Source of the DNA: SLJK01 sp964567295
GTDB taxonomy: Bacteria; Bacillota; Dethiobacteria; DTU022; UBA8154
Direction: 5' to 3'
Assembly (NCBI GenBank): GCA_964567295.1
Contig: CAZMLU010000034.1
Coordinates: forward strand, 1-17,329
Length of the DNA: 17,329 nucleotides
The notes under the pieces were generated by a model that was not told the origin of the DNA, made no database searches, and saw only the letters and a list, made by a program, of their open reading frames with translations. The translations under genes and the position numbers were made by a program. This document shows, piece by piece, positions 1 to 6,993 of this stretch; the stretch's first letter is position 1, and every line of letters starts with the position of its first letter.

Positions 1-1
1 A

Positions 2-88
2 GTTCCCACAGGGTTTTTCACCGGTGTAGCTGCTGCTTACCTGGAAAAGGTAGCTATCCGGATAGGTTTACAGTCTGCTAAAGTATGA
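2..88 (+). CDS. C-terminal end of an unidentified protein (5' truncated by window)
   Basis: An open frame runs from the left edge to a TGA at 86-88 and gives 28 residues, starting VPTGFFTGVAAAYLEKVAIR and ending IGLQSAKV. The piece is small-residue rich and then amphipathic, and I do not recognise its family. The TGA overlaps an ATG (ATGA at 85-88) in the maf frame, and the good ribosome site for maf lies just downstream, so this gene is probably the preceding member of the same transcription unit. Too little is present to assign a function. It could in principle be a chance open frame, but its length to the edge and its tight spacing to maf argue for a real gene end. Confidence 0.5.
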   Translation, partial: VPTGFFTGVAAAYLEKVAIRIGLQSAKV

Positions 89-117
89 GGGCAGTTTTTC
101 TTATGGCATCCTTATAC

Positions 118-123
118 AGGAGG
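118..123 (+). promoter_or_regulatory. Ribosome binding site deciding the maf start
   Basis: AGGAGG lies 9 bases before a GTG at 133-135. It favours GTG133 over the upstream in-frame ATG at 85, which has no comparable site and would add 16 residues before the conserved Maf N-terminus. Confidence 0.75.
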
Positions 124-132
124 GAGGGTAAA

Positions 133-693
133 GTGGAAGAAATAATTTTAGCTTCTGCATCTCCTCGGCGAGCATTGCTTTTAAGACAGATAGGGCTGAG
201 TTTTCGTCCTGTAAAAAGCCCTTATCAAGAGCCTCCCCTACGAGAGGAGAATATGGTAAAGGAAGTAGCCCTGGCTAAGGCGGAGGCAGTTTTTTTGTTG
301 TATCCAGGTTCCCTCGTCCTGGGTGCTGATACTGCCGTTGTATGTGAAGGCACTATTTTGGGTAAACCCCGGAATGCTTATGAAGCGGCAAATATGTTGA
401 CTTTGTTAAGTGGAAAAACTCACCGGGTGATAACCGCAGTTGCTCTTGTGGAAAAAGACCGTAAAAGGGTTGAGCAGGAAGAAACAAAGGTATTCTTTCG
501 AGAGATCGATGAAGATGAAATAATTGCCTATGCTGCTTCTCAAGAGCCTTATGATAAGGCTGCCGGATACGGAATCCAAGAAAAAGGTGCTGTATTTGTG
601 AAAAGGCTTGAAGGTTGCTATTTTAATGTAGTTGGCTTGCCTATTGCACTGCTTGTGAAAATGCTCAAGGAATCCAATCGATCTATCTGGTAA
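133..693 (+). CDS. maf: Maf-family nucleoside triphosphate pyrophosphatase
   Basis: Maf proteins hydrolyse the alpha-beta bond of non-canonical or modified nucleoside triphosphates and of dTTP/UTP, releasing pyrophosphate; they are cytoplasmic and linked to septum control. With the GTG start the protein is 186 aa, usual for the family. Visible motifs are the N-terminal LASASPRR signature (residues 6-13), GADT with the likely catalytic Asp near residue 66, GKP near 77-79, and the C-terminal stretch YDKAAGYGIQEKGA followed by GCYFNVVGLP. This pattern fits the dTTP/UTP pyrophosphatase (YhdE-like) branch. An ATG at 85 gives a 202-aa form, but the ribosome site and family N-terminus favour GTG133. 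The gene leads the shape operon: radC begins within about 50 bases, and a strong ribosome site sits immediately after the maf stop. The maf-radC-mreB order is common in Firmicutes. Confidence 0.93.
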   Translation: MEEIILASASPRRALLLRQIGLSFRPVKSPYQEPPLREENMVKEVALAKAEAVFLLYPGSLVLGADTAVVCEGTILGKPRNAYEAANMLTLLSGKTHRVITAVALVEKDRKRVEQEETKVFFREIDEDEIIAYAASQEPYDKAAGYGIQEKGAVFVKRLEGCYFNVVGLPIALLVKMLKESNRSIW

Positions 694-712
694 AAAGGAG
701 GATATTCCAACG
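694..712 (+). promoter_or_regulatory. Ribosome binding site upstream of radC, followed by ACG instead of ATG
   Basis: AAAGGAGG at 694-701 directly follows the maf stop. At the ideal distance (8 bases after AGGAGG) the radC frame has ACG at 710-712, followed by codons for ERKRTIKELPLEERPREK, which is what a RadC N-terminus normally looks like. No ATG, GTG or TTG lies in frame until TTG at 737. Confidence 0.6.
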
Positions 713-736
713 GAGAGAAAACGGACTATCAAAGAG

Positions 737-1399
737 TTGCCTCTGGAAGAACGCCCACGCGAGAAAATGAAGGCTGTTGGTGCTGACAAACTTTCCAACG
801 CGGAACTTCTTGCTATTTTACTGCGAACAGGGTACAAGGAAGAAACGGCTATAAACTTGGCAGAAACAGTTATCGAAAAGGCCGAGGGGTTGCGTTATCT
901 GCCTGATTATACCCTGGAAGAGCTGGAAAAAATAAAAGGAATGGGACCGGCTAAAGCAGTTCAGTTAAAAGCGGCACTGGAGCTTGGAAGACGTATAACT
1001 TCAACACTGCGTCCCGATAGCCTTTCCCTGACCTCACCTCACGATGTGGCAAGTTTCTTAATGGAAGAGATGCGCTACTATAAAAAAGAGTATTTCAAGA
1101 TCATACTTCTGGATACAAAAAACTTTATTATTTCTTTAGAGGAGATTTCCGTGGGCAGTCTAAATACTTCTATTGTTCATCCCAGGGAAATTTTTCATTT
1201 GCCGATCAAAAAAAGTGCTGCTGCTATTATCCTTGTGCATAATCATCCCAGTGGTGATCCTCAACCCAGTAGGGAAGACCTGAATGTCACCAATAGATTA
1301 GTAGAGGCGGGGAAAATATTGGGGATCCTGGTTTTGGATCATATTATTGTTGGAGAAGAAAAATATTTGAGCTTCAAAGAAATGGGTTTTATGTCCTGA
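737..1399 (+). CDS. radC: RadC family JAB/MPN domain protein
   Basis: RadC (UPF0758) proteins have an N-terminal helix-hairpin-helix DNA-binding part and a C-terminal JAB1/MPN metalloprotease-like domain. They are widespread next to mreB, and their cellular role remains unsettled despite the historical 'DNA repair' name. From TTG737 the protein is 220 aa. The helix-hairpin-helix is near residues 62-85 (LEKIKGMGPAKAVQLKAALE). The JAMM zinc motif is complete: Glu136, His168-x-His170, Ser178 and Asp181 in HNHPSGDPQPSRED. TTG737 is the first canonical start, but it cuts into the conserved IKELPxEERPREK region and has no clear ribosome site. The true start is more likely ACG at 710, which adds nine residues and sits correctly behind AAAGGAGG. 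The gap to mreB is 95 bases. Confidence 0.92.
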   Translation: MPLEERPREKMKAVGADKLSNAELLAILLRTGYKEETAINLAETVIEKAEGLRYLPDYTLEELEKIKGMGPAKAVQLKAALELGRRITSTLRPDSLSLTSPHDVASFLMEEMRYYKKEYFKIILLDTKNFIISLEEISVGSLNTSIVHPREIFHLPIKKSAAAIILVHNHPSGDPQPSREDLNVTNRLVEAGKILGILVLDHIIVGEEKYLSFKEMGFMS

Positions 1400-1409
1400 G
1401 TTTTTCAAG

Positions 1410-1415
1410 TATAAT
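1410..1415 (+). promoter_or_regulatory. Candidate -10 element upstream of mreB
   Basis: A perfect TATAAT lies in the 95-base radC-mreB gap. The hexamer 17 bases upstream (TTTTAT, 1387-1392, inside radC) is a poor -35, so this is at best an internal promoter giving extra mreB transcription. Confidence 0.3.
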
Positions 1416-1494
1416 AGGCAGACGAAGACAATAATATCAACTCTCACATATTTCGAAAAGATGAAGAAATGGAAAAGAAAGGAGATACAAGATA

Positions 1495-2529
1495 ATGGCG
1501 CTCTTTAGTGGGCTTTTTGTAAGAGATATTGGAATAGACCTAGGAACAGCTAATACACTGGTTTATGTTCGGAAAAAGGGAATCGTACTCAGGGAGTCTT
1601 CTGTAGTAGCTATCCGAAGAGATAATGGTTCCATTCTGGCTGTGGGAGAAGAGGCTAAGCAAATGATAGGTCGAACTCCGGGCAATATTGTGGCCATTAG
1701 ACCCATGAAAGATGGTGTTATCGCTGATTTTGATGTTACCCAGGCCATGCTCAGGCACTTTATTGCCAAAGCTTACAGGCGACGTGCCCTGTTTCTCCCT
1801 CAGGTTGTTGTCTGTGTGCCTTCAGGAGTTACGGAAGTAGAAAAAAGAGCTGTCTTAGATGCCACAAAACAAGCTGGAGCTAAAGAGGCCTTTTTGATAG
1901 AGGAGCCTATGGCGGCTGCTATAGGGGCGGGGCTTCCCGTGGAGGAACCTACCGGCAGTATGATAGTTGATGTGGGAGGGGGCACTTCTGAGGTGGCAGT
2001 GATTTCTCTTGGCGGTATTGTCACCAGCAAGTCTATCCGGGTGGGTGGAGATGAGATGGATGAAGCCATCATTAATTACATCAAGAAGTCCTACAATTTA
2101 ATGATCGGCGAGCGAACTGCCGAGGAACTCAAAATAGATATTGGCTCAGCTTTTCATATGGAAGAAGATGAAAAAAAAGATATCAGGGGAAGGGATCTGC
2201 TTACGGGTCTGCCCAAGGTGCTGACTGTTAGTTCTTGGGAGATAGAAACAGCTCTTGCAGAGCCGGTTTCTGCCATCATGGAAACAATAAAGAATACACT
2301 GGAAAGAACCCCTCCTGAGTTGGCTGCGGATATAATGGAAAAAGGAGTTATTATGAGCGGCGGCGGAGCCCTGCTAAGAGGACTAGATAAGCTGGTGGCA
2401 GAAGAAACAGGAATGCCTGTATATATGGCGGAGGACCCTCTTGATTGTGTTGTGATAGGTGCGGGTAAAGCTCTTACAGCTATAGAACTGCTTAAAAGAG
2501 TCGCTGTTAAACCAAATAAAGTATTTTAG
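1495..2529 (+). CDS. mreB: Rod shape-determining protein MreB (bacterial actin)
   Basis: MreB polymerises with ATP into short membrane-bound filaments that organise the elongation machinery. The 344-aa length is typical. The actin-fold ATP motifs are clear: phosphate-1 loop DIGIDLGTANTLVYV near residues 11-25, phosphate-2 loop IVDVGGGTSEVAVISLGG near residue 158, and the adenosine motif VIMSGGGALLRGLDKL near residue 285. The N-terminus (MALFSGLFVRD) has the short hydrophobic stretch that often precedes the actin fold and helps membrane contact. The ATG is preceded by AAAGGAG at 1479-1485. mreC follows after 19 bases. Mbl and MreBH are paralogues of the same length, but the position directly before mreCD supports MreB. 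Confidence 0.97.
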   Translation: MALFSGLFVRDIGIDLGTANTLVYVRKKGIVLRESSVVAIRRDNGSILAVGEEAKQMIGRTPGNIVAIRPMKDGVIADFDVTQAMLRHFIAKAYRRRALFLPQVVVCVPSGVTEVEKRAVLDATKQAGAKEAFLIEEPMAAAIGAGLPVEEPTGSMIVDVGGGTSEVAVISLGGIVTSKSIRVGGDEMDEAIINYIKKSYNLMIGERTAEELKIDIGSAFHMEEDEKKDIRGRDLLTGLPKVLTVSSWEIETALAEPVSAIMETIKNTLERTPPELAADIMEKGVIMSGGGALLRGLDKLVAEETGMPVYMAEDPLDCVVIGAGKALTAIELLKRVAVKPNKVF

Positions 2530-2548
2530 AAAAAGACCATGCAATATT

Positions 2549-3466
2549 TTGTTTAATTCAAGGAAGGCAGGGTTAAGGTTGAATAGATTCCTCCCTAAAC
2601 TGATAGGTTTTTTTGCTTTAATAATACTATTACTGACCTTAATCTATTATACTGGTGAACATCGTTCCCGCTATACATTTATCGAAGACCTTTTGCTAAC
2701 TGCGATTTCTCCAGTACAGGGGTTTTTCTCCGAGGTGGGGGGTGCTGCCTCGGATTTTTTTCAGGGGGTAACGAGTTATAGGGAGATCCTGGAAGAGAAC
2801 CGTAATCTCAGGGAGGAGTTGGCTTCAAGGGATAATTTCCGGCAGCAGTTGCTTGAACTTCAGAAAGAAAACTATCGGCTTAGAGAAATGCTGGGATTCA
2901 AAGAGCGGACAGAGTATGAACTGCTTCCAGCGGAAGTTATTGCAAGGGATCCTACTCACTGGTTTGAAACGATTGTTATTAACAAAGGCCATTATCATGA
3001 TATTGAAGAAAATATGGCGGTAGTAACTGCTGAAGGATTAGTGGGGAATGTTTTTCAAGTGTCCCGGAATTCTTCCAGGGTTTTACTTTTAACTGATTCC
3101 AGAAGGGCGGTGAGTATCCTGGTGCAGCGTTCGAGGGATCCAGGAACTGCAGGAATTGTAGAGGGATATCCCGAAGAAGAAGGCTTTTTAAGGGTTATTA
3201 ACCTTCCCCCGGAAGCCAACATACAACCCGGTGATAGTATTATTTCTTCAGGAATGGGTGGTATTTTCCCCAAAGGATTAATTGTTGGACAGGTGATGGA
3301 AGTTGACAAGGATCAGTACGGGCTGTTACAGCAGGCAGTGGTCCGACCCGCGGTTAATTTTAATCGCCTGGAGGAAGTTTTTATCGTAATGGATATGGTT
3401 GGCGGGGAAGAAGAAAATAATGAAGATCATTTCAACATGGAAGAGCAGGGGGGAGGGCCGGAATAG
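2549..3466 (+). CDS. mreC: Rod shape-determining protein MreC
   Basis: MreC is a bitopic membrane protein whose extracytoplasmic beta-barrel domain forms tubes that activate PBP2/RodA. It shows a cytoplasmic basic N-terminus, one transmembrane helix (about residues 15-34), a charged coiled coil (about 77-115, rich in EENRNLREE-type heptads), and then the double beta-barrel region including INKGHYHDIEENMAVV and GLVGNV. The last 25 residues are acidic and Gly-rich and probably disordered. The start is uncertain: TTG2549 gives 305 aa, usual for the family, but lacks a strong ribosome site. TTG2579 is 10 codons later, begins MNRFLPKL and has AGGAAGG at 2561-2567. The gene lies between mreB and mreD with short gaps. 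Confidence 0.94.
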   Translation: MFNSRKAGLRLNRFLPKLIGFFALIILLLTLIYYTGEHRSRYTFIEDLLLTAISPVQGFFSEVGGAASDFFQGVTSYREILEENRNLREELASRDNFRQQLLELQKENYRLREMLGFKERTEYELLPAEVIARDPTHWFETIVINKGHYHDIEENMAVVTAEGLVGNVFQVSRNSSRVLLLTDSRRAVSILVQRSRDPGTAGIVEGYPEEEGFLRVINLPPEANIQPGDSIISSGMGGIFPKGLIVGQVMEVDKDQYGLLQQAVVRPAVNFNRLEEVFIVMDMVGGEEENNEDHFNMEEQGGGPE

Positions 3467-3475
3467 CCCACTTAA

Positions 3476-4006
3476 ATGGATAAAGATAGAGATACTTTTT
3501 TAACTCCTTACCTGGTTTTCATTTTTCTGGCGATTATTTTGCTGGTTTTGGAAAGTTCCTTTTTTGCCTTGATTTTTGTACGGGGCATCAAGCCGGATCT
3601 ATTGTTGGTAGTAATAGTGTGTTTTTCTTTCCTTTGGGGGGAAAAAAAAGGTCTGATTATGGGAATTATTGCGGGTTTGCTTCAAGATGTTTTTTTGGGT
3701 CCGGCACTTGGTTTTTTTGCCCTTGCTAAAATGCTCTCTGCTTATCTTTCGGGGTTGGTATCTCGTGAAATATATAAAGATCAGATTATTGGTCCCATGG
3801 TGACTGTTTTTTTTGCGACCATACTGCATGAATTGATTATTTACGCACTGGTCAGTATTTACTGGCAGTCTGGAACTGGGTTATTTGTTGCGATAGAAAG
3901 TGTTTTTCTGTTTCGCGCTTTCTACCACTTTGCTTTAACCCTTTTTCTCTACCCTCTTATATACAGGGCAGATCGTGCCAATTTTTTTAATCCTTCTTTT
4001 AGGTGA
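3476..4006 (+). CDS. mreD: Rod shape-determining protein MreD
   Basis: This is a 176-aa, almost wholly hydrophobic protein with about five transmembrane segments, matching the size and topology of MreD, the membrane partner that bridges MreC and the synthase complex. Recognisable family features are the first helix followed by RGIKPDLLLVVIVCFSFLWG, GLLQDVFLGPALGFFALAKM, and the basic loop before the second half. The ATG at 3476 is 9 bases after the mreC stop. The nearest purine-rich stretch (GGGGGGAGGG near 3448-3457) is rather far away, so expression may depend on coupling to mreC. Its TGA overlaps a GTG that is one possible start of the next gene. Confidence 0.92.
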   Translation: MDKDRDTFLTPYLVFIFLAIILLVLESSFFALIFVRGIKPDLLLVVIVCFSFLWGEKKGLIMGIIAGLLQDVFLGPALGFFALAKMLSAYLSGLVSREIYKDQIIGPMVTVFFATILHELIIYALVSIYWQSGTGLFVAIESVFLFRAFYHFALTLFLYPLIYRADRANFFNPSFR

Positions 4007-4014
4007 GTGGAAAA

Positions 4015-5883
4015 ATGGATAAAAAAATGTTAAAAAGAACCCGTTTGTTTATTACTTTTGTACTTGTTATTTTTTTGCTTCTTTCAGCGAGACTTGCACA
4101 CCTTCAAATTTTACAACACGAGCATTACTGGTCCAGAGCCGAGACTAACAGGATGCGTATTTTACCTATAACTGCTCCACGTGGTGAAATATTTGACCAG
4201 CAAGGAAACCAAGTGGTTACAAATAGGCCCGGGTTTACTGTTTCCATGGTCGATTTGGGCACAGGATATGATGAAGAAACCGTTTCCCGTCTTGGAGAAC
4301 TTTTAGAGATGGACGAAGAAGAGATCATGGAAAAAATAAAGTCACAATATTACCGGCGTTACGTGCCTGTACGTCTGAAAAATAATGTGGATGAAGAAAT
4401 AGTGGCACAGATCGCTGAACATCGGATAGAGCTGCCAGGAGTGCTTATTGAGGTGCAACCTATTAGAGATTATGTTAGTAAAAATGTTGCATCCCATATT
4501 ATTGGATATCTCGGGGATAGTCCCATGGAAGAATGGATCGTCGAGCGCTGGAAGGAAGAAGATTATGAGTATCAGACAGGCGATCTTGTTGGGCAGAAGG
4601 GGTTAGAACTTGTTTGGGAGCCTATTTTAAGAGGAGAAGATGGCGGTGTGCAGGTAGAGGTTAATGTTACAGGTCAGGCTATAAAAGAGTATGAAAGGGT
4701 CGATCCGCAGCCGGGTTCAGATTTATACCTGACCATTGATCTTTCTTTTCAGAGAGAGGTTGAAAACATTTTAAAGGAAGCTGTTGCTTATCAGCGGGAA
4801 GAGGAAGAAAACCTTTATGCCGGAGAAGCTGCGGCGGTAGCCCTAGAGCCCGATAGTGGAAGAATATTGGCCATGGCCAGTATTCCCGCCTACGATCCCA
4901 ACACCTTTAGGCAGGATTATCGCTCGTTGCAAGAAGATTCCCGGCGCCCTCTTACCAATAAGGCTATTGCCGACCATTACCCGGTAGGTTCTTCTTTCAA
5001 GATGGTGACTGCTGTTGCTGCTCTGGAGGAGGGTGTTATAGGAAGGAACAGTACAGTGACCTGCCGTGGTACACTGACCCGTTATGGAGCGACCAAATCT
5101 TGTTATAGGGGCACGGTGCACGGTTCCCTCAATATTATAGAGGCCATTACCAGGTCTTGCAATATTTTCTTTTATGAAATGGGGTTAAAGGCAGGCATAG
5201 ATTCTCTGGCTCATTATAGCAGGGAGTTTGGGTTTGGTAGTCCTACAGGGCTAACAGATATTTTAGGAGAAAAAAGCGGAACTTTAGCAAGTCGTGATTT
5301 TAAACAACAGGTTTATAATGAGACCTGGTATCCTGCTGAGACAATGGATGCGGCTATCGGGCAGAGCTTTCACAGTTTCACTCCTTTACAGATGGCTAAT
5401 TACACGGCCTTGATTGCTAACGGAGGGGTCCATTACAGGCCTTACCTGGTAGAAAAGGTTATAGATAGTGAAGATAATGTGGTGATGATGGCTGAGCCCG
5501 AAGTCCTAAATTACATGGATGTAAATGCTGGGACCTGGGAAGCTGTAAGAGAAGGGATGGAGAAGTCCACTCGTCCAGGAGGAACTGCAGGCCATTTGGC
5601 GGAGTTGCCCTTCGAAATTGCCGGCAAGACAGGCACAGTCCAGGTTGAAGGAACCGGGGGAAGCATTCCAAACCACAGTATATTTGTAGCTTATGCCCCG
5701 ACCGACGATCCGGAGATTGCCCTGGTGGTGTTTATCAAGCACGGTGGTACTGGGGGAGAAACCGCTGCTCCTGCGGCAGGAGAGATTCTAAAAGAATATT
5801 TTGATTTAGAGATGGAAGAGTATGAGGATGGTCCGGAAGGTAATAGCATTGTAGATGGTTCAAGCGAGGGGCCGGGAACATAA
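4015..5883 (+). CDS. mrdA: Penicillin-binding protein 2 (class B transpeptidase of the elongasome)
   Basis: PBP2 cross-links peptidoglycan stems outside the membrane, paired with the glycosyltransferase RodA. It has one N-terminal transmembrane helix (about residues 8-24), a PBP dimerisation domain beginning with PRGEIFDQQGNQVVTNRPG, and a transpeptidase domain. All three active-site motifs are present: SxxK as SSFK at 326-329, SxN as SCN at 381-383, and KTG at 538-540. The length of 622 aa is normal. I chose ATG4015 because AGGTGAGTGG lies just before it. GTG4003, overlapping the mreD stop, would add four residues. The last 25 or so residues (EEYEDGPEGNSIVDGSSEGPG) form an acidic, probably disordered tail. 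The stop overlaps the rodA start as TAATG, indicating translational coupling of the synthase pair. Confidence 0.96.
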   Translation: MDKKMLKRTRLFITFVLVIFLLLSARLAHLQILQHEHYWSRAETNRMRILPITAPRGEIFDQQGNQVVTNRPGFTVSMVDLGTGYDEETVSRLGELLEMDEEEIMEKIKSQYYRRYVPVRLKNNVDEEIVAQIAEHRIELPGVLIEVQPIRDYVSKNVASHIIGYLGDSPMEEWIVERWKEEDYEYQTGDLVGQKGLELVWEPILRGEDGGVQVEVNVTGQAIKEYERVDPQPGSDLYLTIDLSFQREVENILKEAVAYQREEEENLYAGEAAAVALEPDSGRILAMASIPAYDPNTFRQDYRSLQEDSRRPLTNKAIADHYPVGSSFKMVTAVAALEEGVIGRNSTVTCRGTLTRYGATKSCYRGTVHGSLNIIEAITRSCNIFFYEMGLKAGIDSLAHYSREFGFGSPTGLTDILGEKSGTLASRDFKQQVYNETWYPAETMDAAIGQSFHSFTPLQMANYTALIANGGVHYRPYLVEKVIDSEDNVVMMAEPEVLNYMDVNAGTWEAVREGMEKSTRPGGTAGHLAELPFEIAGKTGTVQVEGTGGSIPNHSIFVAYAPTDDPEIALVVFIKHGGTGGETAAPAAGEILKEYFDLEMEEYEDGPEGNSIVDGSSEGPGT

Positions 5884-6986
5884 TGGACAAGAGGCTTCTT
5901 AAGAACTTTGATTATCAATTATTAATAGTCGCTCTAATCCTTTGTTTCTATGGGTTGGTAGTTATAAGCAGTGCTACCCAAGGTCTTCATGCAAGTGATA
6001 CCTTTGCTTTTGTTCGCAGGCAAGCCATGTGGATAGCAGTTGGACTGGGCGGACTGCTGTTGGCGGCAAGCATTGATTATGTTAATTATTATCGTTGGAG
6101 CTGGTATTTATATAGTATCAATATACTCTTTCTTGTGCTTGTTTTATTCATTGGAAGAGATGCAGGGGGGTCCTACCGCTGGATAAGCCTTGGTTTCTTT
6201 GATTTTCAGCCTTCTGAGCTGGCAAAGATTCTCGTTATTATAAGCCTGGCGCGTCTGTTGGTAGATTACCAGGACAGGCTTATTTCTTTTGTCAAATCTC
6301 TCCCCCTGTTATTGTTATTTATTGTGCCTCCCATTTTACTAATTTTGTTGCAGCCCGACCTGGGAACGGCATTGGTTTTTATTGTTCTGTTTTTTGCTAT
6401 GCTTTTCTTGGCAGGAGTTCCTTTAGTCAATTTGATGCTTATGGCTTGTGCCGGTTTGGCTGCCTTGCCATTTCTCTGGGCGCGTCTCTTAGATTACCAG
6501 AAAATGCGGTTGCTGGTTTTTTTAAACCCTGAACTTGATCCCTTAAGTTATGGGTATCAGTTGAGCCAGTCTATGATTGCTATCGGTTCAGGAGGAGTAA
6601 GTGGTAAGGGTCTTTTTGAGGGAACTCAGGTTCACTTACAATTTCTTCCAGAACAGCATACGGATTTTATTTTTTCCGTGTTAGGTGAGGAACTTGGATT
6701 CCTCGGTGCCGCACTACTTTTGTTCCTTTATTTTATATTAATATATCGAATTTTAATAATCGGTTCTTTTTCCAAGGATCGTTTTGGTGCTCTTATCTGT
6801 TTGGGGGTGGCCATTCTTATCACTTTTCAAGTTATGGTTAACATCGGTATGTCACTGGGAGTCATGCCTGTCACGGGGCTTCCACTTCCTTTTATGAGTT
6901 ATGGAGGTAGTGCGATGTTGATCAACATGGTCTCTATCGGAGTAGTATTGAGCGTAGGAATGCGAAAACATAAGATTCAGTTCTAA
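5883..6986 (+). CDS. rodA: RodA, SEDS-family peptidoglycan glycosyltransferase
   Basis: SEDS proteins polymerise lipid II into glycan strands. The 367-aa polytopic protein has about ten transmembrane segments and the family signatures GGSYRWISLGFFDFQPSELA, LLQPDLGTALVF, EQHTDFIFSVLGEELGFLG and the C-terminal TGLPLPFMSYGGSAMLINM. FtsW and SpoVE share these motifs, but position directly after mrdA in the mre operon identifies RodA. ATG5883 overlaps the mrdA stop by one base (TAATG). In many related Clostridia minC and minD (and sometimes minE) lie between mrdA and rodA; here nothing does. Confidence 0.95.
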   Translation: MDKRLLKNFDYQLLIVALILCFYGLVVISSATQGLHASDTFAFVRRQAMWIAVGLGGLLLAASIDYVNYYRWSWYLYSINILFLVLVLFIGRDAGGSYRWISLGFFDFQPSELAKILVIISLARLLVDYQDRLISFVKSLPLLLLFIVPPILLILLQPDLGTALVFIVLFFAMLFLAGVPLVNLMLMACAGLAALPFLWARLLDYQKMRLLVFLNPELDPLSYGYQLSQSMIAIGSGGVSGKGLFEGTQVHLQFLPEQHTDFIFSVLGEELGFLGAALLLFLYFILIYRILIIGSFSKDRFGALICLGVAILITFQVMVNIGMSLGVMPVTGLPLPFMSYGGSAMLINMVSIGVVLSVGMRKHKIQF

Positions 6987-6993
6987 GTAAACA

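Noticed and set aside
406..837. Long minus-strand open frame opposite maf and radC
   Set aside because: It is antisense to two well-supported genes, has no recognisable domain and no ribosome site; a shadow frame.
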